A DNA stretch of 37,124 nucleotides from an uncultured Elusimicrobia bacterium (GTDB lineage: Bacteria > Elusimicrobiota > Elusimicrobia > Elusimicrobiales > Elusimicrobiaceae): positions 1-37,124 of the forward strand of contig CAMZGO010000016.1 in NCBI GenBank assembly GCA_947306425.1. Reading direction: 5' to 3'. A program made the translations under genes and the position numbers. Numbering within the stretch: position 1 is the stretch's first letter; each line of letters opens with the position of its first letter. Below the pieces are notes generated by a model. It made no database searches. It was given only the letters and a program-made list of their open reading frames with translations, and was not told the DNA's origin. Of the stretch, positions 23,972-33,752 are shown piece by piece.

Positions 23972-25786
23972 ATGAAAAGACTATTTAGTGTTTCCTTAAT
24001 ATTTAGTGTTGTATTATCTGTTTGCGGAAGTTACTTATTTGCCAGTTCCAGCGACAGTCTGTTAGTAAATGATGACAGAATTTTTGCATTAGGTAATAAG
24101 TATACTTCTTTAATTGCCTCTATGTATGAGGAAGAAACTTCCCATATTGGTCTTAAAGGTTACCATTACAATTTGGAAAAGCACACAGCACAAAATGAGA
24201 TTGCAAAAATTAAATCACTTACCGCTTTTTCAGAAGCAATAGAAGAAATTGACCCAAGTTCTCTATCCCCTTTTGCACAAGCGGATTACTACACTTTGAA
24301 AGAGTTAGTAGGGTTAAAATATTTTAACGCTAAAATTAAAAACCAGTTGGAAGAAGACCCTCTTTGGTATTTACAACCCATAGACGGTGTTTACGAATTA
24401 TTAATTAAAAATTTCCTGCCCGGACAAGAACGTCTTAGTTATGCATTGAAAAGGCTTGAGATGATACCGACATCTCTGCAAGATGCTGAAATGAATATTA
24501 CTAATCCGCCTGATTTAACTTTACGCCTTGCCATAGAAAAAACAAAACTTGAAAATACTTATCTTCCGAACTTAACCGCTTTGGTTCTGAGAATTTCAGA
24601 TGATAAAGTAACGAAGAATAAAATAAAACAACTTTCTGAAGATATTAAAACATCCTTGAGCAGATATGAAACTTTTTTAAATAGCAAACTTAAAGAAAAA
24701 GAATTCTCCGACTTCAGAATCGGGGAAGAAAATTACAAATATTTGTACCAAGATGTATATTCCGTACCTATGAAATACAGTAAATTGGAAAATCTCTTGG
24801 AAAAGACCTTAAATAAGGCACAAAAAAATCTTATTGAAGGAATAACGCCCAAAGTTCTGCCATTGTTAAGTGAAGAAGAAAAACAAAACAGAACGATAAA
24901 AAAGAACGTAAAAATTTATCCGAGTGACTATTATTCGCTGGCAGAAAAATATAAAAATGCACCGGAGTATGATAATGTTCTTAAATCCTACTCAACAGAA
25001 ATTAAAAAAGCAGACCAATTCCTTACAACAAAACGTTTGTTTCCTGCCCTTACTTTACCGATATCTATAATTACTGCTCCGCCGATATTAAGGGCTGAAC
25101 ATGAACAAGTAACCATTTATCCGCCTGTACCTTTAGCAGATAAACAAAGTGCAGATATTTTGGTGTCTTTACCTAAAAAAGCAGGGATGAACAAATCAGA
25201 TTTTGAGAAAGAATATAATTATGGTAAAATTAAATTCAACACAGCGGAATTTGTAACACCAGGAAAAACCTTAATTTACTCCGTAGAACCGGCAAATTTA
25301 TCTTTACTTTACAAACTTTCAAACGATATTTTTTACATCCATGGCTGGATAAATTATTCCCTCAATACAGCTGCTGAAAACGGTTTGTTAAATACCGAAC
25401 AAGATAATATAAACTTGCTATGGTTTAATTATAAGAAGGCAATTTATGCTTTAGCGGACTATAAGTTACAAACCTTACAATTTGATTATACGTCTGCATT
25501 AGCGTATATAACACAAGCAGGTATTGATTCTAAAGAAGCAGAGGTCTATTTGGACTATTTGGCCCTGCATCCCTTTGATGCCGTTTCATACATCGTAGGT
25601 GCACAAGAATTTGAGCGCCTAAAAGCAAAATACAAAAAGGAACTAGGCAAAAAATTTGACTTACTTACCTTCCATACAAAAATTCTTTCCCTTGGAAGAA
25701 TACCTCTGATATCAATGGAAGAAGCCCTAAAAAGGGCCTACACAAAAAAGGAAATTGACAGTTATTTCAGCATGACCTATTTCTAA
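23972..25786 (+). CDS. Exported DUF885-family protein with degenerate metal-binding motif (putative pseudo-peptidase)
   Basis: A signal peptide (MKRLFSVSLIFSVVLSVCGS) starts a 604-aa protein. FRIGEENYKYLYQD (about 250) and the C-terminal run from YLDYLALHPFDAVSYIVG to FDLLTFHTKILSLGRIPL match DUF885 proteins, zinc-peptidase-like enzymes with a HEAIPGHH motif and a downstream EGWALY. Here the aligned positions read EFVTPGKT (426-433) and HGWINY (457-462). Pro-Gly and Gly-Trp remain, but the His, Glu and His ligands and the EGWA Glu are gone. The fold is probably kept and catalysis lost. The ATG at 23972 has GGGG nine bases upstream. The gene is intact, with its own promoter and terminator. The family call is from memory. 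Confidence 0.75.
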   Translation: MKRLFSVSLIFSVVLSVCGSYLFASSSDSLLVNDDRIFALGNKYTSLIASMYEEETSHIGLKGYHYNLEKHTAQNEIAKIKSLTAFSEAIEEIDPSSLSPFAQADYYTLKELVGLKYFNAKIKNQLEEDPLWYLQPIDGVYELLIKNFLPGQERLSYALKRLEMIPTSLQDAEMNITNPPDLTLRLAIEKTKLENTYLPNLTALVLRISDDKVTKNKIKQLSEDIKTSLSRYETFLNSKLKEKEFSDFRIGEENYKYLYQDVYSVPMKYSKLENLLEKTLNKAQKNLIEGITPKVLPLLSEEEKQNRTIKKNVKIYPSDYYSLAEKYKNAPEYDNVLKSYSTEIKKADQFLTTKRLFPALTLPISIITAPPILRAEHEQVTIYPPVPLADKQSADILVSLPKKAGMNKSDFEKEYNYGKIKFNTAEFVTPGKTLIYSVEPANLSLLYKLSNDIFYIHGWINYSLNTAAENGLLNTEQDNINLLWFNYKKAIYALADYKLQTLQFDYTSALAYITQAGIDSKEAEVYLDYLALHPFDAVSYIVGAQEFERLKAKYKKELGKKFDLLTFHTKILSLGRIPLISMEEALKRAYTKKEIDSYFSMTYF

Positions 25787-25805
25787 AATATTATAGTTAC
25801 ATCAA

Positions 25806-25836
25806 AAGCCCGCGTTAAGTTCTGCGCGGGCTTTTT
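25806..25836 (+). terminator. Terminator after the DUF885-like gene
   Basis: AAGCCCGCG pairs with CGCGGGCTT and is followed by a T run. Confidence 0.9.
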
Positions 25837-25850
25837 AAAGCCCTAATAAT

Positions 25851-27221
25851 ATGACATCTAAATCAAAGGATAATCCTTTTAAAGATAGAAACATTTCAAA
25901 GTTGCTGGTAAAATTTTCTGCTCCGGCTGTAGTAGGAATGTTTGTTAATGCTTTACATAACATCATCTCTCGCATATATATAGGGCGTTCTCTAGGAGCA
26001 CTCGGAATTGCAGGTATTGCTATTGTTTTCCCCCTGGCTATTTTATTTATGGCCTTAAGTGTGCTAATAGGTATAGGGTCAAATGCATTATTTTCAATAT
26101 ATTTGGGCAAAAAGGAAGAAGAACATGCACGTTACATTTTAGGTAATGCCTTTGTTTACCTATCTTTAACCGCAATAATTTCCGTTACTTTTGCTTATTT
26201 ATTTTTGGAAGATATTTTAATTGCTTTCGGTGCTACACCTGAAATTTTACCCCATGCTATTTCTTACACTAAACCGCTTTTGATTGGTTATTCTCTTGCA
26301 ATGGTAACAATGGGTTTAAACCATTTCATACGTTCAAGCGGATACCCGAAAACAGCCATGGCAACGCAAATTATCGGCGCTGTAATAAATCTAATTCTTG
26401 CACCGATTTTTATTTTTATCTTAAAATACGGCATGGCCGGTGCCGCTTGGGCAGTGGTAATAGGGCAAACATTTTCCTCCTTATGGGTAATAATATTCTT
26501 AATAGGTAAAAAAACAAAATACCGCTTAGAACTTAAGTACCTAAATATGAATTTCAATTTGTTTTTAGACAGTATAAAAATCGGTTTTTCCCAATTTGTC
26601 TTTCAGCTGGCGACAAGTTTACTAAATATTATTTTAAACCACTCTCTTGTAAGATATGGAGGGAATTTGGCTGTTTCAGCTATGGGAATAGTTGTAGCAA
26701 TAAATACAATAATCATTATGCCTGTTATCGGTATCAGCCAAGGGGCGCAGCCTTTAATCGGTTATAATTACGGAGCAAGGAAGTATAATACATCCATCCA
26801 AACTTTAAAAATGGCCATACGATGGAGTATAGTAATAACCGTTTTGGGTTTTATATTGACTGAAATATTTGCAAGACAATTTGTATCTGTGTTTAATTCT
26901 ACAGATACGGCATTAATTAACCTTACTTCAAGCGCTTTGAGATATTTTAACATAATGTTGCCTTTGGTACCAATGCAAATACTTGCTACAATTTTCTTCC
27001 AAGCAATAAATAAACCGTTAAAGGCGTTAATTTTGAGTTTATCAAGGCAGGTTTTACTTTTGATACCCGCAGTATTGATTTTACCCCTGTTTTTAGGTTT
27101 AAGAGGCGTTTTTATAGCAACACCGGTAGCGGACTTGATTTCAATATTACTATCAAGTTATATGCTAAGGAAATATTTTATTAAGCATAAACAAAACTTT
27201 TTCTTTTCAAAAAAATTTTAG
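25851..27221 (+). CDS. MATE-family efflux transporter
   Basis: A 456-aa protein with about twelve membrane helices in two six-helix halves. The opening NISKLLVKFSAPAVVGMFVN and IYIGRSLGALGIAGIAIVFP, the mid GYPKTAMATQIIGAVINLIL and the second-half IGISQGAQPLIGYNYGARKY are classic MATE (NorM/MepA-like) phrases. It exports cationic compounds using sodium or protons. The ATG lies only 15 bases after a terminator T run, with no visible Shine-Dalgarno and no clear promoter, so how it is expressed is unclear. Confidence 0.93.
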   Translation: MTSKSKDNPFKDRNISKLLVKFSAPAVVGMFVNALHNIISRIYIGRSLGALGIAGIAIVFPLAILFMALSVLIGIGSNALFSIYLGKKEEEHARYILGNAFVYLSLTAIISVTFAYLFLEDILIAFGATPEILPHAISYTKPLLIGYSLAMVTMGLNHFIRSSGYPKTAMATQIIGAVINLILAPIFIFILKYGMAGAAWAVVIGQTFSSLWVIIFLIGKKTKYRLELKYLNMNFNLFLDSIKIGFSQFVFQLATSLLNIILNHSLVRYGGNLAVSAMGIVVAINTIIIMPVIGISQGAQPLIGYNYGARKYNTSIQTLKMAIRWSIVITVLGFILTEIFARQFVSVFNSTDTALINLTSSALRYFNIMLPLVPMQILATIFFQAINKPLKALILSLSRQVLLLIPAVLILPLFLGLRGVFIATPVADLISILLSSYMLRKYFIKHKQNFFFSKKF

Positions 27222-27231
27222 GGATTTAATA

Positions 27232-27262
27232 TTGTACCCTTTTGCGCGTAATTTTATATAAT
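27232..27262 (+). promoter_or_regulatory. Promoter directly upstream of the 27269 gene
   Basis: TTGTAC (27232-27237) and TATAAT (27257-27262) with a long 19-base spacer (17 if TATATA at 27255 is used). The ATG comes six bases after the -10. Confidence 0.5.
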
Positions 27263-27268
27263 AAATAT

Positions 27269-28762
27269 ATGCGTAAACCGGCACTTACTTTAATATTCTG
27301 TTTGTGTACCGTTTTTGGTTTTGCCGTATCTTTTAGTTCAAAAGATAAGGGTTTTAGTATTTCCCTTTCTTCAAAATGGCAAAATGAGGCAACAAAAGAT
27401 ACACAAGTATTAAATTTGCAAAACGGGGCAAATAAAATAATCGTAATACCATTGGATAAATGCAATCAGGTAGATTGCCTTGAAAAAATTATAAAAAACA
27501 GAATTAAACAAGTTAAAAGTAAAAAGTTTAAACTTATAAAAAATACTTATTCGGGGGAAGAAATTAAAAGAACTGAATTTTCTACCTTGGACCCTTTACT
27601 TTCCTTTAGTTATATTGCTGATGATACAAATTATACTGAGGGTTATTTTTTAGCGGATTCAAAAGGATATAAAATTGAGGTCGTAGGTTTAAGCGATGTT
27701 GATGCCGCAGTTAACCTTTCCTTTATAACTCCAAAACCAAAAGAAATTCAGGACTTACCCCTAATTACCGAAGAAAAACCCTTAATTGAAGAAAATATAA
27801 TCGTACCGGAAATACAAGAAACCCAACGTCAAACCCTTGCCCAAACATTTTCAAGTAAACAATCTTTGCAAAACAAAAAAGAAAATAAAATTTCTATTTC
27901 TAAAAAATTTTCTTCCATAATTTTTTTGGTTTTTATTTATATATTTGTTGCAGTAAGTTTTTTCTTTTACAACATTTTCTTTGCACAAAAACCGGATAAA
28001 ACACCCACTAACCCTAAATCATTTTATCCTATAAGAGGAGCACGTTTATATGGTTCGCCGGATTTATTTTTGCGGCTTTATGACAGTCAAGGTCAAAATT
28101 TTGTTGTTACTTCCCAGAGGTGGAGTAGTTTTTTAATGGAATTCGGTTTTTATGGCACCTTGTTTTTCCTATTCTTACATTTTGTTGTAGAATCATTGAC
28201 TAATCAAGGGCCCGGCACAAATACAGTTTTAGTAAACACCTTTCTTTCATTGTGTTATTTGTTTGCAATTTTCGGTTTAATATTTATGTTGAGCGGTAAA
28301 GTGCTTAATATTCTTTTCCCACCGGCTATCTACATATATACCGATAAAGGTACAATATTATTTAAAATTATTAGGCGCGGAAGCGGAATTTTAAATTATG
28401 CTTATTTAGTTCTGACAAACAATGATGCCGTATTGTTCCGGTTGGAAACGCCGAAACTTTTTTTGTTAAGAAAATTTATGCTCTTGGATAAAACAGGAAG
28501 ACTTGCCATAATAAAAGAAAAATCCTTACCAAAAGCAATTGCACGCAAAATATTTGGTCATTTGGGCGGAACACTTAGGGCAAGTTATACTGTTGAAGGC
28601 AAAAATGAAAGTAAAGGGGAAATTTTATCATTGCGTAGGATAAATACTCAATTCCAGGCAGATATAAATAAACCTCAAGCAATTTCCCCCAGTGCAATGC
28701 TTGCTGTGCTGGCAGTAATTTTTGTAATAGATAGAGATAAATATTATCCATGGTTTAATTAA
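27269..28762 (+). CDS. Membrane protein of unknown function with N-terminal signal sequence
   Basis: I do not recognise the family. The start MRKPALTLIFCLCTVFGFAV is a signal sequence. An extracytoplasmic beta-rich domain (about 22-165) with a CNQVDC pair follows, then a Pro/Gln/Glu linker, a membrane helix (about 214-238), a soluble segment starting FYPIRGARLYGSPDLFLRLY, two more helices (about 293-311 and 320-348) and a C-terminal domain of about 150 residues. A TTG start at 27242 is possible but would overlap the promoter and spoil the signal peptide. No Shine-Dalgarno is visible, consistent with a leaderless message. The stop is one base before the ftcD-type gene. Confidence 0.75.
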   Translation: MRKPALTLIFCLCTVFGFAVSFSSKDKGFSISLSSKWQNEATKDTQVLNLQNGANKIIVIPLDKCNQVDCLEKIIKNRIKQVKSKKFKLIKNTYSGEEIKRTEFSTLDPLLSFSYIADDTNYTEGYFLADSKGYKIEVVGLSDVDAAVNLSFITPKPKEIQDLPLITEEKPLIEENIIVPEIQETQRQTLAQTFSSKQSLQNKKENKISISKKFSSIIFLVFIYIFVAVSFFFYNIFFAQKPDKTPTNPKSFYPIRGARLYGSPDLFLRLYDSQGQNFVVTSQRWSSFLMEFGFYGTLFFLFLHFVVESLTNQGPGTNTVLVNTFLSLCYLFAIFGLIFMLSGKVLNILFPPAIYIYTDKGTILFKIIRRGSGILNYAYLVLTNNDAVLFRLETPKLFLLRKFMLLDKTGRLAIIKEKSLPKAIARKIFGHLGGTLRASYTVEGKNESKGEILSLRRINTQFQADINKPQAISPSAMLAVLAVIFVIDRDKYYPWFN

Positions 28763-28763
28763 T

Positions 28764-29738
28764 ATGCGTTTAGTAGAATGTGTCCCAAACATCAGTGAAG
28801 GCAAGGATCAAAATAAAATAAAGCAAATAATAAATGAACTTACCTCGGTAAAAGGGGTGGAAGTTCTAGGCTATGAAATGGGTAAAAGTGCAAACAGAAC
28901 AGTTATAACTTTTATCGCTACTCCGGAAAATGTTACCCAAGCTGCTATAAAATTAATTAAAAAAAGCATTGAACTTATAGATATGCGTAAACATTTAGGC
29001 GTACATCCTCGTATAGGATGTGTAGATGTTTTGCCTTTCGTACCTTTTAAAAAAATTTCGCTAGAAGAATGTGCAGAAATCGCAAAAAATGTGGCTAAAG
29101 AGGCAGCAGTAAATTTTAATGTTCCGGTATACTTGTATGGTGCTGCAGCTCCAAATGCAGAACGCCAAAAATTAAGTTTTTTAAGAAAAGGCGGCTATGA
29201 AATGCTGCCTGCCAAAATGACTGAAATTATACCTGATTTCGGCCCTAGTAATTATAATAAAGATATCGCAAAAACAGGTGCCTTGTGTATAGGTGCAAGG
29301 AACTTTTTACTTGCATATAACATTAATTTAAATACCAATGATTTACAAACCACAAAACAACTTGCAAAAGAACTGAAAGTACAAATTCAAAACATAAAAA
29401 CAATTGGTTGGTATATTGAAGAATATGGTTTTTGCCAAGTTTCCGTAAACATAGAAGATTATAAAAAAGCACCGCTTTATTTAGTATATGAAACCTGTAA
29501 AAATTTGGCAGATAAACTGAAAGTATCCGTAACCGGAAGCGAACTTGTGGGATTACTTCCAAAAGATGCCTTGCTTGACAGCGCAAAATTCTACCTTAAT
29601 AAACAAAACAAAATAATGCTTGGTATGCCGCATGAAGAAGTATTTGACCTTGTTATACAAAATTTAAATTTAAGTCAAATTACACCTTTTATACCTGAAG
29701 AAAAAGTTTTGGAATTAAAACTAAAAAGTTTGAAATAA
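28764..29738 (+). CDS. ftcD: Glutamate formimidoyltransferase (single-domain FtcD)
   Basis: Transfers the formimino group between formiminoglutamate and tetrahydrofolate, a late step in histidine breakdown. MRLVECVPNISEGKD, then LGVHPRIGCVDVLPFVP (H81, matching the catalytic His82 of the mammalian enzyme) and GARNFLLAYNINLNT are family signatures. At 324 aa it has both formimidoyltransferase subdomains but no cyclodeaminase domain, as usual in bacteria. No other histidine-degradation gene (hutH, hutU, hutI) is in the window. The ATG has no Shine-Dalgarno and starts one base after the preceding stop, so it probably depends on coupling. Confidence 0.93.
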   Translation: MRLVECVPNISEGKDQNKIKQIINELTSVKGVEVLGYEMGKSANRTVITFIATPENVTQAAIKLIKKSIELIDMRKHLGVHPRIGCVDVLPFVPFKKISLEECAEIAKNVAKEAAVNFNVPVYLYGAAAPNAERQKLSFLRKGGYEMLPAKMTEIIPDFGPSNYNKDIAKTGALCIGARNFLLAYNINLNTNDLQTTKQLAKELKVQIQNIKTIGWYIEEYGFCQVSVNIEDYKKAPLYLVYETCKNLADKLKVSVTGSELVGLLPKDALLDSAKFYLNKQNKIMLGMPHEEVFDLVIQNLNLSQITPFIPEEKVLELKLKSLK

Positions 29739-29768
29739 CCTGCTTATTATTCGCCATAAAAAATCTGC

Positions 29769-29797
29769 TTTACAAAAGCCCTAATAAATGTTAAATT
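29769..29797 (+). promoter_or_regulatory. Promoter of the PTS operon
   Basis: TTTACA (29769-29774), 17 bases, TAAATT (29792-29797). The start site would lie about 20 bases before the ATG at 29822. Confidence 0.6.
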
Positions 29798-29821
29798 GTA
29801 TATATATGTCAAAGAGGTGTT

Positions 29822-32320
29822 ATGGCCCTAAAAACTTTAAATTTGTACAGCCCTGTTAATGGGGTAATGATTGATATTTCCAAAGTACCTGACGATGCCT
29901 TTGCGGAAAAAATGCTTGGGGACGGTGTCGCTTTTGAACCGGAAGAAAATTTTATTTCCGCACCTTCGGACGCCACGGTTAAAACGCTTCACAAATGTTT
30001 ACATGCCATAGTACTTGAAAAGGACGGTTTTGAAATTTTAATTCATATCGGTGTTGATACTGTTTCGCTGAGAGGACAAGGCTTTAAAGCTCTTGTTAAA
30101 GACGGTGATAGCGTAAAAAGAGGACAAAAGATTATTGAATTTGACCGGGATTTTTTAGCAAAAAATGCTAAAAGCAATATAGTAATTATGGTTATTGCCA
30201 CACCTTTGGAAGTAACATTGAAAAAAGAAAACTTAATTAAAGTATCACCTCAAACAAAAGTTTTTGATGCTTTCTATCAAGAAATATTACCACAAGTGGT
30301 TGAACCAAGAATCTTCCAAACATTTACCAGCGAAGAATTCAGTATTCTAAATAAAACCGGGCTTCATGCAAGGCCGGCAGGGGAAATTGCAACTTTAGCA
30401 CAAAGCTTTAAAAATACAGATATTTTTCTTCTAAAAGGGCAAAAACAAGCAAAGGCAAAAAGTGTAGTAGAAATTCTAGGACTTTCTTTGGAATACGGGG
30501 ACAAAGTAAAAGTTATGGCAACCGGTGCCGATGCAGAATTTGCTGCAGTTGAAGTTAAAAATTTTATTTTAAGTGAACTCAATGATAACTTAATACCCCC
30601 TAAATTGCAGCCTGAAATACCTTCAAGAATTCATATTGCCGGGGAAGCTCAATTTAAAGGTATCGGTATTTTTGACGGGTTAAGTATCGGTAAAGCTTAT
30701 GTTTTAAGGGGTTACAAATTTGATATACAAGAAAAGTCTCCGTTCACTGTAGAGCAAGAACTTGCAAAATTTCAAGGTTCACTTAAAAATGTCAAAAGTA
30801 CCTTAGATAAAGAACGCCATGCCGTTTACGGGCAAAAAGACAGGGAAGAAATATTACTCGCCCACATTACTATTTTGGAAGACCCTTTCCTAATTGATGA
30901 AACTGAACAATTAATAAAACAAGGTTATAGTGCTGCTTTTGCGTTTTCTTCCGCAGTGAAGCGCGCAATAGATGTTTTGAAAAAGGCAGGTAATGCTATA
31001 TTAAGATCTAGAGTAGCAGATTTTGTTGACTTGGAAACCCGCTTGCTTGCTGATTTAACCGGCCAAAATTACGGGCTTCCCAAATTTACGGAAGATACAA
31101 TAATAATTGCCAAAGAATTGCTGTCCCATCACTTAAACGACTTAAACGAACACATAACCGGCATAGTTATGGCAGAAGGGTCCGCCCTATCCCATGTATC
31201 GATAATGTTGAAAACACTTGGCATTCCTACAGTCATAGGTGTAGGCCAAGATATTTTGACAATTTCAGACGGGGCAGATATTATTTTAGATTCCAAACTC
31301 GGTACAATTACCGTTAATCCCACAAATATAAGCGAGGTAAAAAAGCAGACAGAAATTATTAAAATAAACCGCCAAGAAAATATGGCTCATGCTTTTGAAC
31401 CCGCTGTAACAAAAGATGGTGTTGAAATTACGGTTACGGGAAATGTCGGGACCTTAGACCAGGCCAAAAAAAGTGCCGAGCAAGGCGCACAAGGTATAGG
31501 ACTTGTAAGGACGGAATTTTTATTTGCAAGCGCGAAAAAAGCACCAACCGAACGAGAGCAATATGAAATTTATCAAAAAATAGTTGATTTACAAAACGGA
31601 AACCCGGTTATAATCAGAACCTTAGATGTCGGCGCCGATAAACCTATATCGTTTATTCCTCAAATTAAAGAAGAAAATCCAATCCTCGGTAGGCGCGGAA
31701 TAAGAACATCCTTTGCAAACGTGGAAATTTTAAAAACACAACTTCGCGCAATAATGCGCGTTAAACCATACGGTATGGCAAAAATAATGATACCTATGGT
31801 AACTTTTATAGAAGAAATTTCTACTGTCCGCCGTTTTGTTAAAGAAGAACAAAGTAAACTTGGGATTGATAAGGTATCCCTTGGCATGATGGTTGAAGTT
31901 CCAGCCGCTGCCTTAATGGCCGAAGAGTTTGCAAAGAAAGTAGACTTCTTTTCCATAGGTACTAATGATTTGACACAATATACTTTGGCATTAGACAGAT
32001 CGCACCCGACTTTAAATTTTCTTTCCGACAGTCTAAATCCTTCAATTTTGCGTATGGTAAAAATGACTGTTGAAGGGGCTAAAAAATATGGTAAACCTGT
32101 TGGTGTTTGCGGTGCCATTGCGAGCGAACCTGCAGGCGCAATTTTACTTATCGGGCTTGGAATAAGGGCCCTAAGTGTAGTGCCGAGTGCAATTGCTGAT
32201 ATTAAAGCACTCATACGTAGAATTGATATCAAAAAATGCGAACAAGTGGCACAAAGAGCAATAAACTGTACTAGTGTTGCGGAAGTAAGATATTTGGTAA
32301 AAACGGAGTTTGAACTTTAA
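29822..32320 (+). CDS. Fused PTS phosphotransferase: EIIA(Glc-type)-HPr-Enzyme I
   Basis: One 832-aa polypeptide carries three PTS steps. EIIA of the glucose type (1-150) has its phospho-His in EILIHIGVDTV (H75). HPr (about 170-255) has GLHARPA (H182). Enzyme I (about 270-832) has its phospho-His in ALSHVSIM (H458), DVGADKPISFIP, RTEFLF, GTNDLTQYTLALDR and the C-terminal active-site Cys in GVCGAIA (C763). Phosphate would pass from PEP to EI, HPr and EIIA within or between chains, then to the IIB domain of the next gene. Good AGAGG site before ATG. The HPr region keeps a Ser (AKSVVEILG) near the Ser46 site, but no HPr kinase is in the window. Confidence 0.95.
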   Translation: MALKTLNLYSPVNGVMIDISKVPDDAFAEKMLGDGVAFEPEENFISAPSDATVKTLHKCLHAIVLEKDGFEILIHIGVDTVSLRGQGFKALVKDGDSVKRGQKIIEFDRDFLAKNAKSNIVIMVIATPLEVTLKKENLIKVSPQTKVFDAFYQEILPQVVEPRIFQTFTSEEFSILNKTGLHARPAGEIATLAQSFKNTDIFLLKGQKQAKAKSVVEILGLSLEYGDKVKVMATGADAEFAAVEVKNFILSELNDNLIPPKLQPEIPSRIHIAGEAQFKGIGIFDGLSIGKAYVLRGYKFDIQEKSPFTVEQELAKFQGSLKNVKSTLDKERHAVYGQKDREEILLAHITILEDPFLIDETEQLIKQGYSAAFAFSSAVKRAIDVLKKAGNAILRSRVADFVDLETRLLADLTGQNYGLPKFTEDTIIIAKELLSHHLNDLNEHITGIVMAEGSALSHVSIMLKTLGIPTVIGVGQDILTISDGADIILDSKLGTITVNPTNISEVKKQTEIIKINRQENMAHAFEPAVTKDGVEITVTGNVGTLDQAKKSAEQGAQGIGLVRTEFLFASAKKAPTEREQYEIYQKIVDLQNGNPVIIRTLDVGADKPISFIPQIKEENPILGRRGIRTSFANVEILKTQLRAIMRVKPYGMAKIMIPMVTFIEEISTVRRFVKEEQSKLGIDKVSLGMMVEVPAAALMAEEFAKKVDFFSIGTNDLTQYTLALDRSHPTLNFLSDSLNPSILRMVKMTVEGAKKYGKPVGVCGAIASEPAGAILLIGLGIRALSVVPSAIADIKALIRRIDIKKCEQVAQRAINCTSVAEVRYLVKTEFEL

Positions 32321-32322
32321 TT

Positions 32323-33750
32323 ATGAACATAACCTTTAAAAAGTTTGCTGCTTTTTTTGTATCTTTGGGTAAATCATTAATGTTGCCCATCGCAGTGCTT
32401 CCTATAGCCGGGCTTTTGCTAAGATTCGGGCAACCCGATATGCTTAATATCCAATTTTTAGCAGCTGCAGGGGAAGCTGTATTCAACAATTTGCCTGTTA
32501 TTTTCGCTTTAGGCGTTGCGGTAGGTTTTTCAAAGGAAGAACACGGCGCAGCAGCCCTTTCGGCTTTTGTAGGTTATGTGGTTATGACTTCGGGCATGAA
32601 AATTTTTGATGAAAAAATTGATATGGGTGTTTTAGGCGGTATAATCATGGGTATAACGGCGGGATTGCTTTACAACAAATATAAGTCAATAAAATTGCCG
32701 CCTTTTCTCGCTTTCTTTGGCGGAAGGCGCTTTGTGCCTATAATTACGGGATTATTTGCCATATTTTATGCTTTAATTTTCGCTTTTATTTGGCCTCAAA
32801 TTTCCAATGTGATATCAAGTTTCGGCAAATGGGTAATAGCAAGCAATAACATAGGTCTTTTCTTTTTCGGGCTTGCAAACCGTTTGCTTATACCTCTAGG
32901 TTTACACCATGTGCTAAATAATTTGGTTTGGTTTCAATTCGGGGATTTTACCGTAATTGAAACAGGGGCTGAAATCGTAAAACATGGGGACTTATGGCGT
33001 TTCTTTGCAGGAGATCCTACCGCCGGGGCTTTTATGTCCGGCTTTTTTCCTGTAATGATGTTTGGACTTCCTGCGGCGGCTTTGGCCATGATACTTGAAT
33101 CATATAAAAATAACCGTAAAGCGACCGCAGGTATATTACTGAGTGCGGCTTTGACCTCCTTTTTGACAGGTATAACGGAACCTATAGAATTTGCTTTTAT
33201 GTTTTTGGCTTTCCCTCTTTATATTTTGCATGCCGTTTTGACAGGAATAAGTTTAGTGATTATGAATACGCTGGGGGTAAAGTTAGGGTTTACGTTTTCA
33301 GCGGGATTATTTGACTATCTTTTAAATTTCGGTATAAGCACTAAACCTTTGGTTTTACTGCCTGTCGGGCTGGCATATGGCGTATTGTACTTTTTCCTGT
33401 TTAGATTTGTAATTCGCAAATGGGATTTAAAAACACCGGGAAGGGAAACCCTAACCCAAAATCCTACCCCGTCCGCCAGCCATAATACGCAGGTGATTGA
33501 CAATAAAGTAAATTTTACCAGAGGTGCTAAATACCTGCTTGCTTTAGGAGGAAAGGAAAATATTAAAAATCTCGGTGCATGTGCAACACGCTTACGTTTG
33601 GAAGTATTTGACAGCAGTAAAGTAGATGTAACAACGTTAAAAACTCTTGGTGCAAGAGGAGTAATAAATAAAGAAGGGATAGTACAAGTAATTATAGGGC
33701 CGGAGGCGGACCTAATAAGTGATGAAATCCGCCACGCACGGGAAGGTTGA
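32323..33750 (+). CDS. PTS sugar permease IICB, GlcNAc/glucose type
   Basis: The IIC part (1-370) has about ten membrane segments, with FGLPAAALAM, LTGITEPIEFAFMF and GLHHVLNNLVWFQFG; the last is closer to N-acetylglucosamine permeases (NagE) than to PtsG. The IIB part (about 400-475) carries the phospho-Cys in GACATRLRLEV (C420). There is no IIA in this protein; it is in the fused upstream gene, so the two genes make a complete PTS. It starts two bases after the previous stop. Substrate is GlcNAc or glucose by similarity; GlcNAc is my preference. Confidence 0.92.
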   Translation: MNITFKKFAAFFVSLGKSLMLPIAVLPIAGLLLRFGQPDMLNIQFLAAAGEAVFNNLPVIFALGVAVGFSKEEHGAAALSAFVGYVVMTSGMKIFDEKIDMGVLGGIIMGITAGLLYNKYKSIKLPPFLAFFGGRRFVPIITGLFAIFYALIFAFIWPQISNVISSFGKWVIASNNIGLFFFGLANRLLIPLGLHHVLNNLVWFQFGDFTVIETGAEIVKHGDLWRFFAGDPTAGAFMSGFFPVMMFGLPAAALAMILESYKNNRKATAGILLSAALTSFLTGITEPIEFAFMFLAFPLYILHAVLTGISLVIMNTLGVKLGFTFSAGLFDYLLNFGISTKPLVLLPVGLAYGVLYFFLFRFVIRKWDLKTPGRETLTQNPTPSASHNTQVIDNKVNFTRGAKYLLALGGKENIKNLGACATRLRLEVFDSSKVDVTTLKTLGARGVINKEGIVQVIIGPEADLISDEIRHAREG

Positions 33751-33752
33751 TT

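Noticed and set aside
28764-29738. A histidine-utilisation operon around ftcD
   Set aside because: No hutH, hutU, hutI or cyclodeaminase gene is present; neighbours are a membrane hypothetical and a PTS operon.
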